From an archaeon (GTDB lineage Archaea; Nanobdellota; Nanobdellia; Woesearchaeales; GW2011-AR4), in assembly GCA_002688925.1 (NCBI GenBank), contig NZEC01000010.1, forward strand, positions 1 through 39,370: a stretch of DNA of 39,370 bases, in the 5' to 3' direction. Below are positions 1 through 8,725 of this stretch, piece by piece. Each line of letters starts with the position of its first letter. The stretch's first letter is position 1. The notes beneath the pieces are model-generated. The model saw nothing but the letters and a program-made list of their open reading frames with translations. It ran no database searches and was not told where the DNA came from. A program made the position numbers and the translations under genes.

Positions 1-86
1 TAAATCATATTTATAGTTTTCTATATTGAAAAGAAATAAGGGAAAAACAAATAAATTTTTAAATAAGTTAAGACTAAAGTTCTTTT

Positions 87-686
87 ATGTCGAAATTCAA
101 ACATATATTCCTTGCGATTGCTATTGCTATAGTTTTTGTATTCTTTACTGGGTTTGGAATATCTACTTTTTATAAAACTCCTCAATATGAGGATTTCTGC
201 GGGGAGAGAGAAAAATTTGTAGAAATAAGGACAAAAGAAAGCTGTGATAATGAGGGTGGGAAATGGAACTTAAACGAAGTTGCGAGGCCTTTAGCTAAAA
301 TTGATGATAACCAATTATTATGCACTAAGACTTCAGAACAAGATGATGCTGTTAGCTTAAACTGTCAGAGTCAGGCAGATATTGAAAATCAGGGTTATTG
401 TGATAGGGATTTTTATTGTAGGGAAGAATTTGATGGTGTAAGAGAAAATTATAACAGGAATGTGTTTATAATTGCAACAGGCATTGGAATAATAGCTTTG
501 ATTGTCGGCTTTGCATTAAAGCTTGCAAGCATAAGCTCAGGAATAATGGGCGGAGGAATTCTAACTATAATTTACGGCACAATAAGGTATTGGAGTGATT
601 TGCCTGATTATGGCAGGTTCATTATTTTAGGCATTACTTTAGCTATACTTATATGGCTTGGCTACAAGAAGATAAAGAAGGAATAA
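87..686 (+). CDS. Hypothetical membrane protein with a Cys-rich exposed segment between an N-terminal TM helix and about 3 C-terminal TM helices
   Basis: Open ORF of 199 aa; hydrophobic N-terminus, six Cys in the soluble part, C-terminal TM segments; TATA-like 'tttttaaataag' upstream. Confidence 0.7.
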   Translation: MSKFKHIFLAIAIAIVFVFFTGFGISTFYKTPQYEDFCGEREKFVEIRTKESCDNEGGKWNLNEVARPLAKIDDNQLLCTKTSEQDDAVSLNCQSQADIENQGYCDRDFYCREEFDGVRENYNRNVFIIATGIGIIALIVGFALKLASISSGIMGGGILTIIYGTIRYWSDLPDYGRFIILGITLAILIWLGYKKIKKE

Positions 687-723
687 AATAGTTTTTTAAA
701 CCAATTCTAAGTTCTTAATCATT

Positions 724-1767
724 ATGGAATACTTATTTGTTTTGTCAAAAGAAAACATTGATATTGCAATAGAAGAAATTTTGGCATTATTAAATCTAAA
801 TGAGTGCATATTAATTGGAAATCTACTGATTTTAAATATAAAAAATCATGATAAGATAAAAATATTGAAAAAAAGGTTGGCTTATGCAAAATGCATTTAC
901 TCTCTTTTATTTGAATCTTCTCATAAGAATTTTTTGAAAAATATGGAAGATTTTGAATGGAATAAGATTTATAAAGATAATTTTTGTATTAGAGCAAATA
1001 TAATTAATACAATAAAAAATGATAAGATTAAATTAAACTATTCTGAAAAAAATCTGGCTTCTTATGTGTGGAAAAAGGTAAAAAATCCTAAAGTTGATCT
1101 TAAAGATCCTAAAACAAAAATAGAAATTTTCTTCTTGAAAGATAAAGTATTGTGCTGCCTTTTAGATGCAGATATAAAAAAGAGTTTTGAAAGTAGAAAA
1201 TCACATCTGAGGCCGAGGCCTTCTCCAATATCATTGCATCCTAAATTGGCCAGGGCGATGGTAAACTTAACCGGAATAGGAAGGAATGAAACTATCCTTG
1301 ACCCTTTCTGCGGCTCAGGCGGTATCTTATTGGAAGCAGGGCTTATGGGATTAAAGAGCATAGGTTATGATATAAGCAAAAAGATGATATGGAAATCAAT
1401 GGTGAATTTAAAGCATTATAAAATAAAAGATTATAAATTAAAAGTAAAGGATTTTTTCAAGATAAATAAAAAATACAAGTATGTTGTTTCGGATCTGCCT
1501 TATGGGCTAAATACAAATATCATGAAAAATATCAATATTAAGAAAACCAATAAAAATGAAATGAAAAATTATTTAGATAAATTTTACAATAAAGTTGTTA
1601 AAAAACTTGAAAAAATACTAACAAAAAAAGCTGTAATTATTTTTCCCAGCTACATAAGTTACAAAAAGATAATTAAAAAATCAAAATTAAAGATTATTAA
1701 TGAGTTTGAAAGTTACGTTCATAATAATTTAACTAGAAAGATTGTTGTTTTGGAGCCATTAAATTAA
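724..1767 (+). CDS. tRNA (guanine-N2-)-methyltransferase, TrmG10/Trm11-like (THUMP plus Rossmann methylase)
   Basis: Motifs ILDPFCGSGGILLEAGLMG (SAM binding) and VVSDLPYG (catalytic D-x-P-Y variant); HLRPRPSPISLHPKLARAMVNL signature. Confidence 0.85.
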   Translation: MEYLFVLSKENIDIAIEEILALLNLNECILIGNLLILNIKNHDKIKILKKRLAYAKCIYSLLFESSHKNFLKNMEDFEWNKIYKDNFCIRANIINTIKNDKIKLNYSEKNLASYVWKKVKNPKVDLKDPKTKIEIFFLKDKVLCCLLDADIKKSFESRKSHLRPRPSPISLHPKLARAMVNLTGIGRNETILDPFCGSGGILLEAGLMGLKSIGYDISKKMIWKSMVNLKHYKIKDYKLKVKDFFKINKKYKYVVSDLPYGLNTNIMKNINIKKTNKNEMKNYLDKFYNKVVKKLEKILTKKAVIIFPSYISYKKIIKKSKLKIINEFESYVHNNLTRKIVVLEPLN

Positions 1768-1784
1768 ATTTAATTAGAATTTGG

Positions 1785-4199
1785 CTATTGTCTTTTTTTG
1801 AGTTTTTTTTCTGCATCCAAAACACTTAAAGTTGTTTTTATGATTGCGTCTGGTGTTAATGACATGCTATCTATGCTGCGTTCAACTAAAAATTTTGCAA
1901 ATTCTTTTGAAGAAGAGGGTGCATCCCCGCATAATCCTATTTTTCTTTTGTTCTTTTTTGCGGCCTTGATTACTTGTGAAATAAGACTTTTAACAGCCGG
2001 GTTACTCTCATCATATATTGGAGCTACAAGCTCCGAATCCCTATCTAGACCAAGAGTTAATTGAGTAAGGTCATTTGTTCCTATGCTAAAGCCGTCAAAA
2101 ATCTTTGAAAATTCATCTGCTAAAATAACATTTGAAGGAATCTCGCACATGACATATATCTCAAGCTTATTTTTCCCGCGCTTTAGCCCGTACTTGCCCA
2201 TCTCATTTATTACTTTTTTTCCCTCTTCAACAGTCCTGCAGAATGGAACCATAATTTTTACATTAGTTATGCCCATAACATCTCTTACTTTCTTAAAAGC
2301 CTTGCATTCAAGTCCAAAGGCTTCTTTATAATTATCAGAATAATATCTTGATGCGCCTCTCCATCCAATCATCGGGTTCTCTTCTTTTGGCTCAAAAGAT
2401 TTTCCTCCGATCAAGTTAGCATACTCGTTGCTCTTGAAGTCTGAAAGCCTTACAATAACATCATTTGGGTAAAATGCAGCGCCTAGAGTTGCAATCCCCT
2501 CAGCCAGCTTATCAATAAAGTAATCAGCTTTGTTATTCTCATAGCCTTTAATCAACTTTAAAATTTTCCTTCTTGCTGCAGCATCCTTGACCTTATTAAA
2601 ATATAATAAAGCAAGAGGATGAATTGAAATATAAGAATTTATTATGAATTCCAGCCTTGCCAGACCAATCCCTTCATTCGGGATAAAGCTCAAATCGAAA
2701 GCTTGTTCGGGATTGCCAAGGTTCATCATTATCTTTGTTTTTGGCCGTTTAAGTTTCTTTAAATCAGTTTTTTTGTTTTGGAATTTTAGCAAGCCTTCAT
2801 AAATATAGCCAATCGAGCCTTCGGCACAGCTGACAGTCACATACTGTCCATTTTTGATTTTTTTAGTTCCAAAACCTGTTCCAACTATGCATGGAATCCC
2901 TAATTCTCTAGCTATAATTGATGCGTGGCATGTACGGCCTCCCTTATCTGTAACTATAGCAGAAGCGAATTTCATTATAGGCTCCCAGTCCGGATCAGTC
3001 ATCTCTGTTATAAGCACTTCTCCTTTTCTGAATTTATTGATATCAGAAACATCCTGGATTATATGCGCCTTGCCCTGCCCTATTTTATCCCCAACACTCA
3101 TTCCTGATACCAGCTTTTTACCTGTTTCAAGCAGCTTATATTCTTCTAAAACATTAGCATCTTTTTGGCTTTGGACTGTTTCGGGCCTTGCCTGAACAAT
3201 AAATAATTTGTTTGATTTGCCATCCTTTGCCCACTCGATGTCCATTGGCTTGAATTTTTTTGCTTTTTTGGAATAATGCTCCTCAATAATAACTGCCCAT
3301 TTGGCTAATTGCAGGACCTCATTGTCGCTTAATGCATACTTATTGCGCAAGGCTTCAGATACTGGTACATTTCTTATTGTTTGCCCTGCTTTGTCAGAAT
3401 AAATCATCCTGATTTTTTTATCTCCTAGTTTTTTGCTCAATATCGGCTTATAGTTATTTAGTTTCGGCTTGAAAACATAAAACTGGTCAGGATTCACTGA
3501 ACCTTGAACAATATTTTCCCCCAATCCATAAGCACTATTGATTAAAACAGCGTTTCTAAATCCTGTTTCTGTGTCAATGGAAAACATTACGCCGCTTGAA
3601 GCTAAATCACTTCTGACCATCTTCTGAACTCCAATGGATAAAGCAATTTTGAAATGGTCAAAGCCCTTGTCCACCCTATATGAGATTGCCCTGTTGGTAA
3701 ATAAAGAAGCAAAGCATTTCTTGCATGACTCAATTAAATCTTTTTCTCCTTTAATGTTAAGGAAAGTTTCCTGCTGGCCTGCAAAGCTTGCATCCGGAAG
3801 GTCTTCAGCAGTTGCGCTGCTCCTGACAGCAACGTCTGCAGTCATTTTATATTCTTTAGAAAGCCTGTTGTAAGCTTTTACAATTTTTTTTCTTAACTCT
3901 TCAGGAAATTCTGCCTGAAGAATAGTTTCCCTTACTTTTTTTCCTCTTTGTGCAAGGTTTTCCATGTCATGTGTGTCTAAATCAGAAAGAATTTGCTTTA
4001 TCTTATTCTTAATTTTTGCTTTTTTTAATAAATACCTGTAAGCGTATGCAGTTACAGCAAAGCCATTTGGGATATTAACTCCTTTTTTTGTGAGATTCCT
4101 GTACATCTCACCCAAAGAAGCATTTTTTCCCCCAACTAAAGGAACATCACCTATACTTAAATCTTTAAACCAAAGAACAAACTCTTTTTTCTTATTCAT
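1785..4199 (-). CDS. ppsA: Phosphoenolpyruvate synthase (pyruvate, water dikinase)
   Basis: VGGKNASLGEM N-terminus, GGRTCHASIIARELGIPCIVGT phosphohistidine domain, C-terminal SIGTNDLTQLTLGLDRD and GLCGDAPSS; internal ATG (MNKKKEF) with upstream aggtgg preferred over ORF-track start 4220. Confidence 0.95.
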   Translation of the reverse strand: MNKKKEFVLWFKDLSIGDVPLVGGKNASLGEMYRNLTKKGVNIPNGFAVTAYAYRYLLKKAKIKNKIKQILSDLDTHDMENLAQRGKKVRETILQAEFPEELRKKIVKAYNRLSKEYKMTADVAVRSSATAEDLPDASFAGQQETFLNIKGEKDLIESCKKCFASLFTNRAISYRVDKGFDHFKIALSIGVQKMVRSDLASSGVMFSIDTETGFRNAVLINSAYGLGENIVQGSVNPDQFYVFKPKLNNYKPILSKKLGDKKIRMIYSDKAGQTIRNVPVSEALRNKYALSDNEVLQLAKWAVIIEEHYSKKAKKFKPMDIEWAKDGKSNKLFIVQARPETVQSQKDANVLEEYKLLETGKKLVSGMSVGDKIGQGKAHIIQDVSDINKFRKGEVLITEMTDPDWEPIMKFASAIVTDKGGRTCHASIIARELGIPCIVGTGFGTKKIKNGQYVTVSCAEGSIGYIYEGLLKFQNKKTDLKKLKRPKTKIMMNLGNPEQAFDLSFIPNEGIGLARLEFIINSYISIHPLALLYFNKVKDAAARRKILKLIKGYENNKADYFIDKLAEGIATLGAAFYPNDVIVRLSDFKSNEYANLIGGKSFEPKEENPMIGWRGASRYYSDNYKEAFGLECKAFKKVRDVMGITNVKIMVPFCRTVEEGKKVINEMGKYGLKRGKNKLEIYVMCEIPSNVILADEFSKIFDGFSIGTNDLTQLTLGLDRDSELVAPIYDESNPAVKSLISQVIKAAKKNKRKIGLCGDAPSSSKEFAKFLVERSIDSMSLTPDAIIKTTLSVLDAEKKLKKRQ

Positions 4200-4256
4200 T
4201 AAGCCACCTATTAAAAACAATAAAGAAAAAGGTTATTTAAAAGTTTTTGGTTTAGA

Positions 4257-5366
4257 TTACTTAGTAACTTGGGCACTTGTTTTGGATAATGTTCTATAAG
4301 CATCCATTATCAAATCTATTGTTGTTTCCAAATCTAAACATGGGTCAGTTACCGATAATCCATATTCTAATGTAGAGCGGTCAAATCCTCTAAGATTAGA
4401 GGGAATTTTTTGATTTCCAGCCTTTAAATTAGATTCAAGCATTAGCCCAACGATACCCCTATTTCCATCTTTAACTTGTTTAATTGTATCCTGAAATACA
4501 TCTATTTGTTTTTTATAATCTTTTTTGCCCTCTCCATCCATTGTATTGTCATGACTACAATCAACAACTATATTCGGAAGCAGATTTTTACTTTTTAACA
4601 TCTCCTGAGCCCGCTCAACACTTGCCTTATCATAATTTGGACCAGTATCTCCACCTCTAAGTACTAAGTGAGTATCTGTATTGCCTGATGTTTTCGCAAT
4701 GGAAGATGTGCCATATTCATTAATACCTAAAAATGGACGTCCTATTTGGGCAGCAAGAATAGCGTTGACTGCAATACTAACATCGCCATGAGTGTCATTT
4801 TTAATACCTACTGGCATTGATAGACCAGAAGCCATTTTACGATGTTGTGGTGAATATGCTGTTCTTGCTCCTATGGCTGCCCATGAAATCAAATCTGAAT
4901 TGTATTGGGGTGTAAAAGATTCTAAATACTCGGTTGCACATGGTAAACCTAATTCTGATATCCTTAACAATATCTTACGTGATAAATGGTAACCTTTGTT
5001 AACATCATCTGATCCATCCATATTAGAATCAATAATTAACCCTTCCCATCCCAAGCTAGTTCTTGGTTTTTCAAAATATGTCCTTATTATAATTAAAAAT
5101 CTATCAGAAACTTTAGCATCTAACTCTTTAGCCCTCTCAGCATAATAAAAAGTTGCTTCAGTATCATGAATTGAACATGGACCTGTCGTAATAAAGATCC
5201 TATCATTATTATTTTTATTGAGAATATTTTCTATATCTCGCCTTCCCCGTATAACTGTTTCTTTAGCTTGTTCTGATCTTGGAATATCCTGCATAACTTG
5301 ATATGGGCTTATTAACGGTGTATATTTAATAATTCTTGTATCAATCAAACCATTACTCTTTTCCAT
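4257..5366 (-). CDS. aroG: 3-deoxy-7-phosphoheptulonate (DAHP) synthase, type I-alpha AroF/AroG/AroH-like
   Basis: GPCSIHD, YFEKPRTSLGWEGLIIDSNMDGSDDVNKG, GARTAYSPQHRKMASGLSMPVGIKN, LRGGDTGPNYD, DCSHDN. ggaggt precedes the ATG at 5366, so the TTG start at 5378 is unlikely. Confidence 0.93.
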   Translation of the reverse strand: MEKSNGLIDTRIIKYTPLISPYQVMQDIPRSEQAKETVIRGRRDIENILNKNNNDRIFITTGPCSIHDTEATFYYAERAKELDAKVSDRFLIIIRTYFEKPRTSLGWEGLIIDSNMDGSDDVNKGYHLSRKILLRISELGLPCATEYLESFTPQYNSDLISWAAIGARTAYSPQHRKMASGLSMPVGIKNDTHGDVSIAVNAILAAQIGRPFLGINEYGTSSIAKTSGNTDTHLVLRGGDTGPNYDKASVERAQEMLKSKNLLPNIVVDCSHDNTMDGEGKKDYKKQIDVFQDTIKQVKDGNRGIVGLMLESNLKAGNQKIPSNLRGFDRSTLEYGLSVTDPCLDLETTIDLIMDAYRTLSKTSAQVTK

Positions 5367-5416
5367 TTTAACCTCCAAATTTGATTTAATTTTATTAACA
5401 ACAACCTAAGAATCAA

Positions 5417-5533
5417 CTCTTTTTTTCGTTCCAGGCAAGATGGTTTTTCAGACCAAGCCAAAACGGAACTTGTAAAGAGCACATGGACTAATTAAAAATA
5501 GAAATAAAAACCAAAAAAGTTTTGTGCTCTCAT
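5417..5533 (-). promoter_or_regulatory. Putative attenuator: competing RNA stems between leader ORF and aroG
   Basis: Stem 1 AGAGCACA (5530-5523) : TGTGCTCT (5483-5476). Stem 2 CTCTTT(5479-5474)/GTTCC(5469-5465)/GGC/TGGT pairing with ACCA/GCC/GGAAC(5432-5428)/AAAGAG(5422-5417). The two stems share CTCT (5479-5476). Confidence 0.5.
5492..5533 (-). CDS. Putative leader peptide MRAQNFFGFYFYF* upstream of DAHP synthase
   Basis: Minus strand reads ATG AGA GCA CAA AAC TTT TTT GGT TTT TAT TTC TAT TTT TAA; 7 of the last 8 codons are Phe/Tyr; located about 125 nt upstream of the aroG-type CDS. Confidence 0.6.
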   Translation of the reverse strand: MRAQNFFGFYFYF

Positions 5534-5554
5534 ATGACTATAGAATTCGATGCT

Positions 5555-5564
5555 TATTAATAAA
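5555..5564 (-). promoter_or_regulatory. Putative archaeal TATA box for the leader/aroG transcript
   Basis: Minus strand aaaaaagTTTATTAATAagc; A-rich BRE-like segment upstream; about 26-27 nt from the leader ATG, the spacing expected for a leaderless start. Confidence 0.5.
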
Positions 5565-5574
5565 CTTTTTTGTT

Positions 5575-6561
5575 TTAAAGTCCTAATTTTTTCTTTATGA
5601 CTTTTATTGGCCTTTTCTTCATTATCTTTAATGCTTCATTATAACTCAAAAGTTTTTCCTTTGCGCCATGATACTGTATTACTGATTCTGCATTAGTCAT
5701 TCCAAGCTTCACGGCAAACTCAATGTCGTTTTTTCTCATGATTCCGGACAAGAAAGATGATGCAAATGCGTCTCCTGCTCCTGTTGTTTCAACAACTTTA
5801 ATGTTATTTGGCATGCCAATATACATCTTATTTTCATGATAAATATAAACTCCGTTCCTGCCATCTGTTATTGCTGTGGTTTTAGGCCCGAGCTTATGGA
5901 TTTTAACCAATAATTTTTTTATATCTCCTTTTCCAACCATCATGCAGGCTTCCTCTTTATTTAAAACGATTATATCTATATTTTTTAATAGATTTCTTAA
6001 AAATTTTGGCCCTTTTTTTGCCAGATAAGAGCTGATATTCAGCATTACCCCGATATTATTCTTAACAGCATAATTCGAGAGGCTCTCTAAAGTTTTGAAT
6101 GATGTTTCCATCATTGTTGATAAAAAAAACCATTTTGCCTTAAGTTTTTTTAATTTTATTTCATTAAGCTTTAAATCGTTATTAGATCCCCTGTAAACTA
6201 AGATTGTCCTGTCATGCTTTTTGCTGTCCAAAATAACTGAATAGCCTGTTCTTCCTTTTCCGGACCTTACAATTAATGAGGTATCCACTTTTTCATCTTT
6301 AAGTGCCTCGACAATTTTTTTTGAATTCTCCATTATTCCCATCTTGCCCAGAAAGGCAACTTTATGCCCCAACCTCGATAAAGAAACAGCTGTATTTGTG
6401 CCGCCGCCGCCGCAGGTAAATTGCAGCTCATCAATCAGAATTTTTGCCCCAACAGGATAAGCGATGTATTCCCTTCCCTTTCCCACTTCAACCATTTCGC
6501 AATAATCAGTATGCGCAAAGACATCTACAGTAGAAGAACCAACAGTTATTACATCATACAT
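5575..6561 (-). CDS. PfkB-family carbohydrate/nucleoside kinase
   Basis: GGGGTNTAVSLSRLG N-terminal motif and C-terminal VVETTGAGDAFASSFLSG anion-hole motif. Confidence 0.9.
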   Translation of the reverse strand: MYDVITVGSSTVDVFAHTDYCEMVEVGKGREYIAYPVGAKILIDELQFTCGGGGTNTAVSLSRLGHKVAFLGKMGIMENSKKIVEALKDEKVDTSLIVRSGKGRTGYSVILDSKKHDRTILVYRGSNNDLKLNEIKLKKLKAKWFFLSTMMETSFKTLESLSNYAVKNNIGVMLNISSYLAKKGPKFLRNLLKNIDIIVLNKEEACMMVGKGDIKKLLVKIHKLGPKTTAITDGRNGVYIYHENKMYIGMPNNIKVVETTGAGDAFASSFLSGIMRKNDIEFAVKLGMTNAESVIQYHGAKEKLLSYNEALKIMKKRPIKVIKKKLGL

Positions 6562-6627
6562 AATTTTTTAATGGATTGTATGTTTATATATTTTTTGATG
6601 AGAAAGGAGGAATAAAGGTTTTTTGTT

Positions 6628-8556
6628 TTATAACTTAAATGATTGCTCTTTCTTCTCAATATTATCAGAAATCCTTTTTAATAAATCGTTAACCTTAACT
6701 CCGAATTTAACATTGCCATCAAGAGTTCTTACTGCGACTGTTTTGTTTTTTTCTTCTTTTTCCCCTACAATTATTATCAGGGGTATTTTCTGCAGCTGGG
6801 CTTCCCGCACTTTGTAGTTGACGGATTCGGATCTTGTATCCAATTCTATCCTTAAATTGTTCTTTTTGAACTCTTCTTTTATTTTTTCTGCATATGAATT
6901 AAAGCGGTCGGCTATTGTGAGGATTTTAACCTGAACAGGGGCAAGCCATATCGGGAATTTTCCTGCATAATGCTCTATCATTATTCCAATAAACCTTTCC
7001 AGGCTTCCATAAATTACCCTGTGCAATATGAATGGCTTGTGCTTTCTTCCATCTTTGCCTTCATAAGTTATGTTAAACCTTTCCGCTAAATTAAAATCAA
7101 GCTGTATTGTTGAGCATTGCCATTTTCTTCCGATTGCATCTTTTATTTTTAGGTCCAAGGATGGGCCATAAAACTTAGCTTCTCCTTCCTCTATTACAAA
7201 TTTATCATTAGTTTTATTAAACGCATTTTTTAGTGCTTTTTCGGCTGTTAACCAGCCTTTATCACCGCCAAGATATTTATCCTTTTTTTCTTCGCTTCTG
7301 ACAGCAAGAGTAAATTCATAATCATTAAAGCCGATTGCAGCAAGCATCTTTTTCATTAATTTGATTATGGAAATAATTTCAGATTCAAGCTGCTCTTCAG
7401 AGCAAAAAACATGCGCATCATCCTGGGTAAAAGCCCTTGCCCTGAATAATCCTGCCAGGACTCCGGAAAGCTCATGCCTGTGCACATATCCTAACTCTGC
7501 AACCCTTAACGGAAGTTCTCTGTATGAATGCGCTTTTGTTTTATATACTAACATGCCTCCGGGACAGTTCATCGGCTTTATTGCAAAATCCCTTCCGTCA
7601 ATTTTTGTAGTATACATGTTTTCCTTAAAAAGATCCCAATGGCCGCTTTGCTCCCATAATGACCTGTTTAAAATATCCGGAGTTTCAATAAGCTGGTAAT
7701 TCATTTTTTTATGCTCTTCATTCCAATATTTCATAAGCTCGTTTTTTAGGATAACACCATTATTGTGCCAGAAAATAAGACCTGGGCCTTCTTCATGTAT
7801 GCTGAATAAATCCAATTGTTTTCCAAGCTTTCTATGGTCGCGTTTTTCTGTTTCTTCCAATAATTTCAAATAGGATTTTAGCTGCTTGTTTTCAGGAAAG
7901 CTTATCCCATAAATTCTTTGCAATTGCTTGTTTTTTGAATCTCCTTTCCAATAAGCTCCTGCTATCTTCATCAACTTGAATGCTTTTAACTTTCCAGTGC
8001 TTGAAACATGGGGACCTTTGCACAAATCAATAAAACTGCCTTGCTTGTATGCAGTTGATTGCTCGTTAAGTTCTCCAATCAACTCAAGTTTATATTGGTT
8101 GTTTTTGAAAGTTTTTTTTGCCTCTTTTTCTGAAAATTCAATCCTTTCTATCTTGAGGTCTTTTTTGACAATCTCATTCATTCTTTTCTCGATTTTTACA
8201 ATATCTTCCGGAGTAAAATGATGTTGCGTGTCAAAATCATAATAGAATCCTTCTTCGACAACAGGGCCTATTGTCAGCTTTGTTTTGGGAAATAAATCAG
8301 TTACAGCATGTGCCATAAGGTGGGCAGTAGAATGCCGGAAAATATCAATGCCCTCTTTGTTTTTGTATGTGATTATCTTTATTTTTGCATCATTGTTTAT
8401 TTTTGCGGAAATATCTACCAGATTATCGTTTACTTTTGCAGCTAAAGCGTCCTGCGCAAGCCTTTTTCCTATGGATAAGGCTATTTTTTCCGCTGTTACT
8501 CCTTTTTCAAAATCCTTAACTGTGCCGTCAGGCAATGTTATTTTTATTTTAGACAT
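6628..8556 (-). CDS. thrS: Threonyl-tRNA synthetase, bacterial/eukaryotic-type (TGS plus HD-like editing domain)
   Basis: TGS domain at N-terminus (ITLPDGTVKDF), HSTAHLMAHAV editing motif, KPMNCPGGMLVYK, RVAELGYVHRHELSG, C-terminal WLAPVQVKIL; ATG at 8556 favoured over ORF-track 8634. Confidence 0.95.
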   Translation of the reverse strand: MSKIKITLPDGTVKDFEKGVTAEKIALSIGKRLAQDALAAKVNDNLVDISAKINNDAKIKIITYKNKEGIDIFRHSTAHLMAHAVTDLFPKTKLTIGPVVEEGFYYDFDTQHHFTPEDIVKIEKRMNEIVKKDLKIERIEFSEKEAKKTFKNNQYKLELIGELNEQSTAYKQGSFIDLCKGPHVSSTGKLKAFKLMKIAGAYWKGDSKNKQLQRIYGISFPENKQLKSYLKLLEETEKRDHRKLGKQLDLFSIHEEGPGLIFWHNNGVILKNELMKYWNEEHKKMNYQLIETPDILNRSLWEQSGHWDLFKENMYTTKIDGRDFAIKPMNCPGGMLVYKTKAHSYRELPLRVAELGYVHRHELSGVLAGLFRARAFTQDDAHVFCSEEQLESEIISIIKLMKKMLAAIGFNDYEFTLAVRSEEKKDKYLGGDKGWLTAEKALKNAFNKTNDKFVIEEGEAKFYGPSLDLKIKDAIGRKWQCSTIQLDFNLAERFNITYEGKDGRKHKPFILHRVIYGSLERFIGIMIEHYAGKFPIWLAPVQVKILTIADRFNSYAEKIKEEFKKNNLRIELDTRSESVNYKVREAQLQKIPLIIIVGEKEEKNKTVAVRTLDGNVKFGVKVNDLLKRISDNIEKKEQSFKL

Positions 8557-8663
8557 GCAATGAAGAAATATTTGAAGTGTATATAAAAATATTGTGGTTT
8601 GAAACTTTATTAGCGAGTAATAGGGTACAAACAAAACATTTATAAATATTAATCTTAATAATA

Positions 8664-8693
8664 TTAATAAAATTACATAATTTAATAAAATTA
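8664..8693. repeat. Two 12-bp direct repeats TTAATAAAATTA upstream of AbrB-like gene
   Basis: Identical 12-mers at 8664-8675 and 8682-8693; AT-rich context makes this suggestive only. Confidence 0.35.
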
Positions 8694-8725
8694 TTATTTT
8701 AATAATGTCAATAAATGGAGCTTAA

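Noticed and set aside
1062-1361. ORF-track antisense ORF inside the TrmG10-like gene
   Set aside because: Shadow of a well-supported coding frame; no family resemblance. The same applies to the other listed ORFs opposite confident CDSs (e.g. within ppsA, thrS, the VWA genes and enolase).
4792-4992. Plus-strand ORF within aroG-type gene
   Set aside because: Antisense to a strongly conserved enzyme; no independent start signals.
5428-5469. tRNA or T-box-like RNA upstream of aroG
   Set aside because: The nested stem lacks a cloverleaf, CCA or T-box consensus; fits better as the attenuator stem.
8577-8640. Thr-rich leader peptide or T-box control upstream of thrS
   Set aside because: The upstream in-frame extension is not Thr-rich, and a TATA-like tttttatatac places the start near the annotated ATG.
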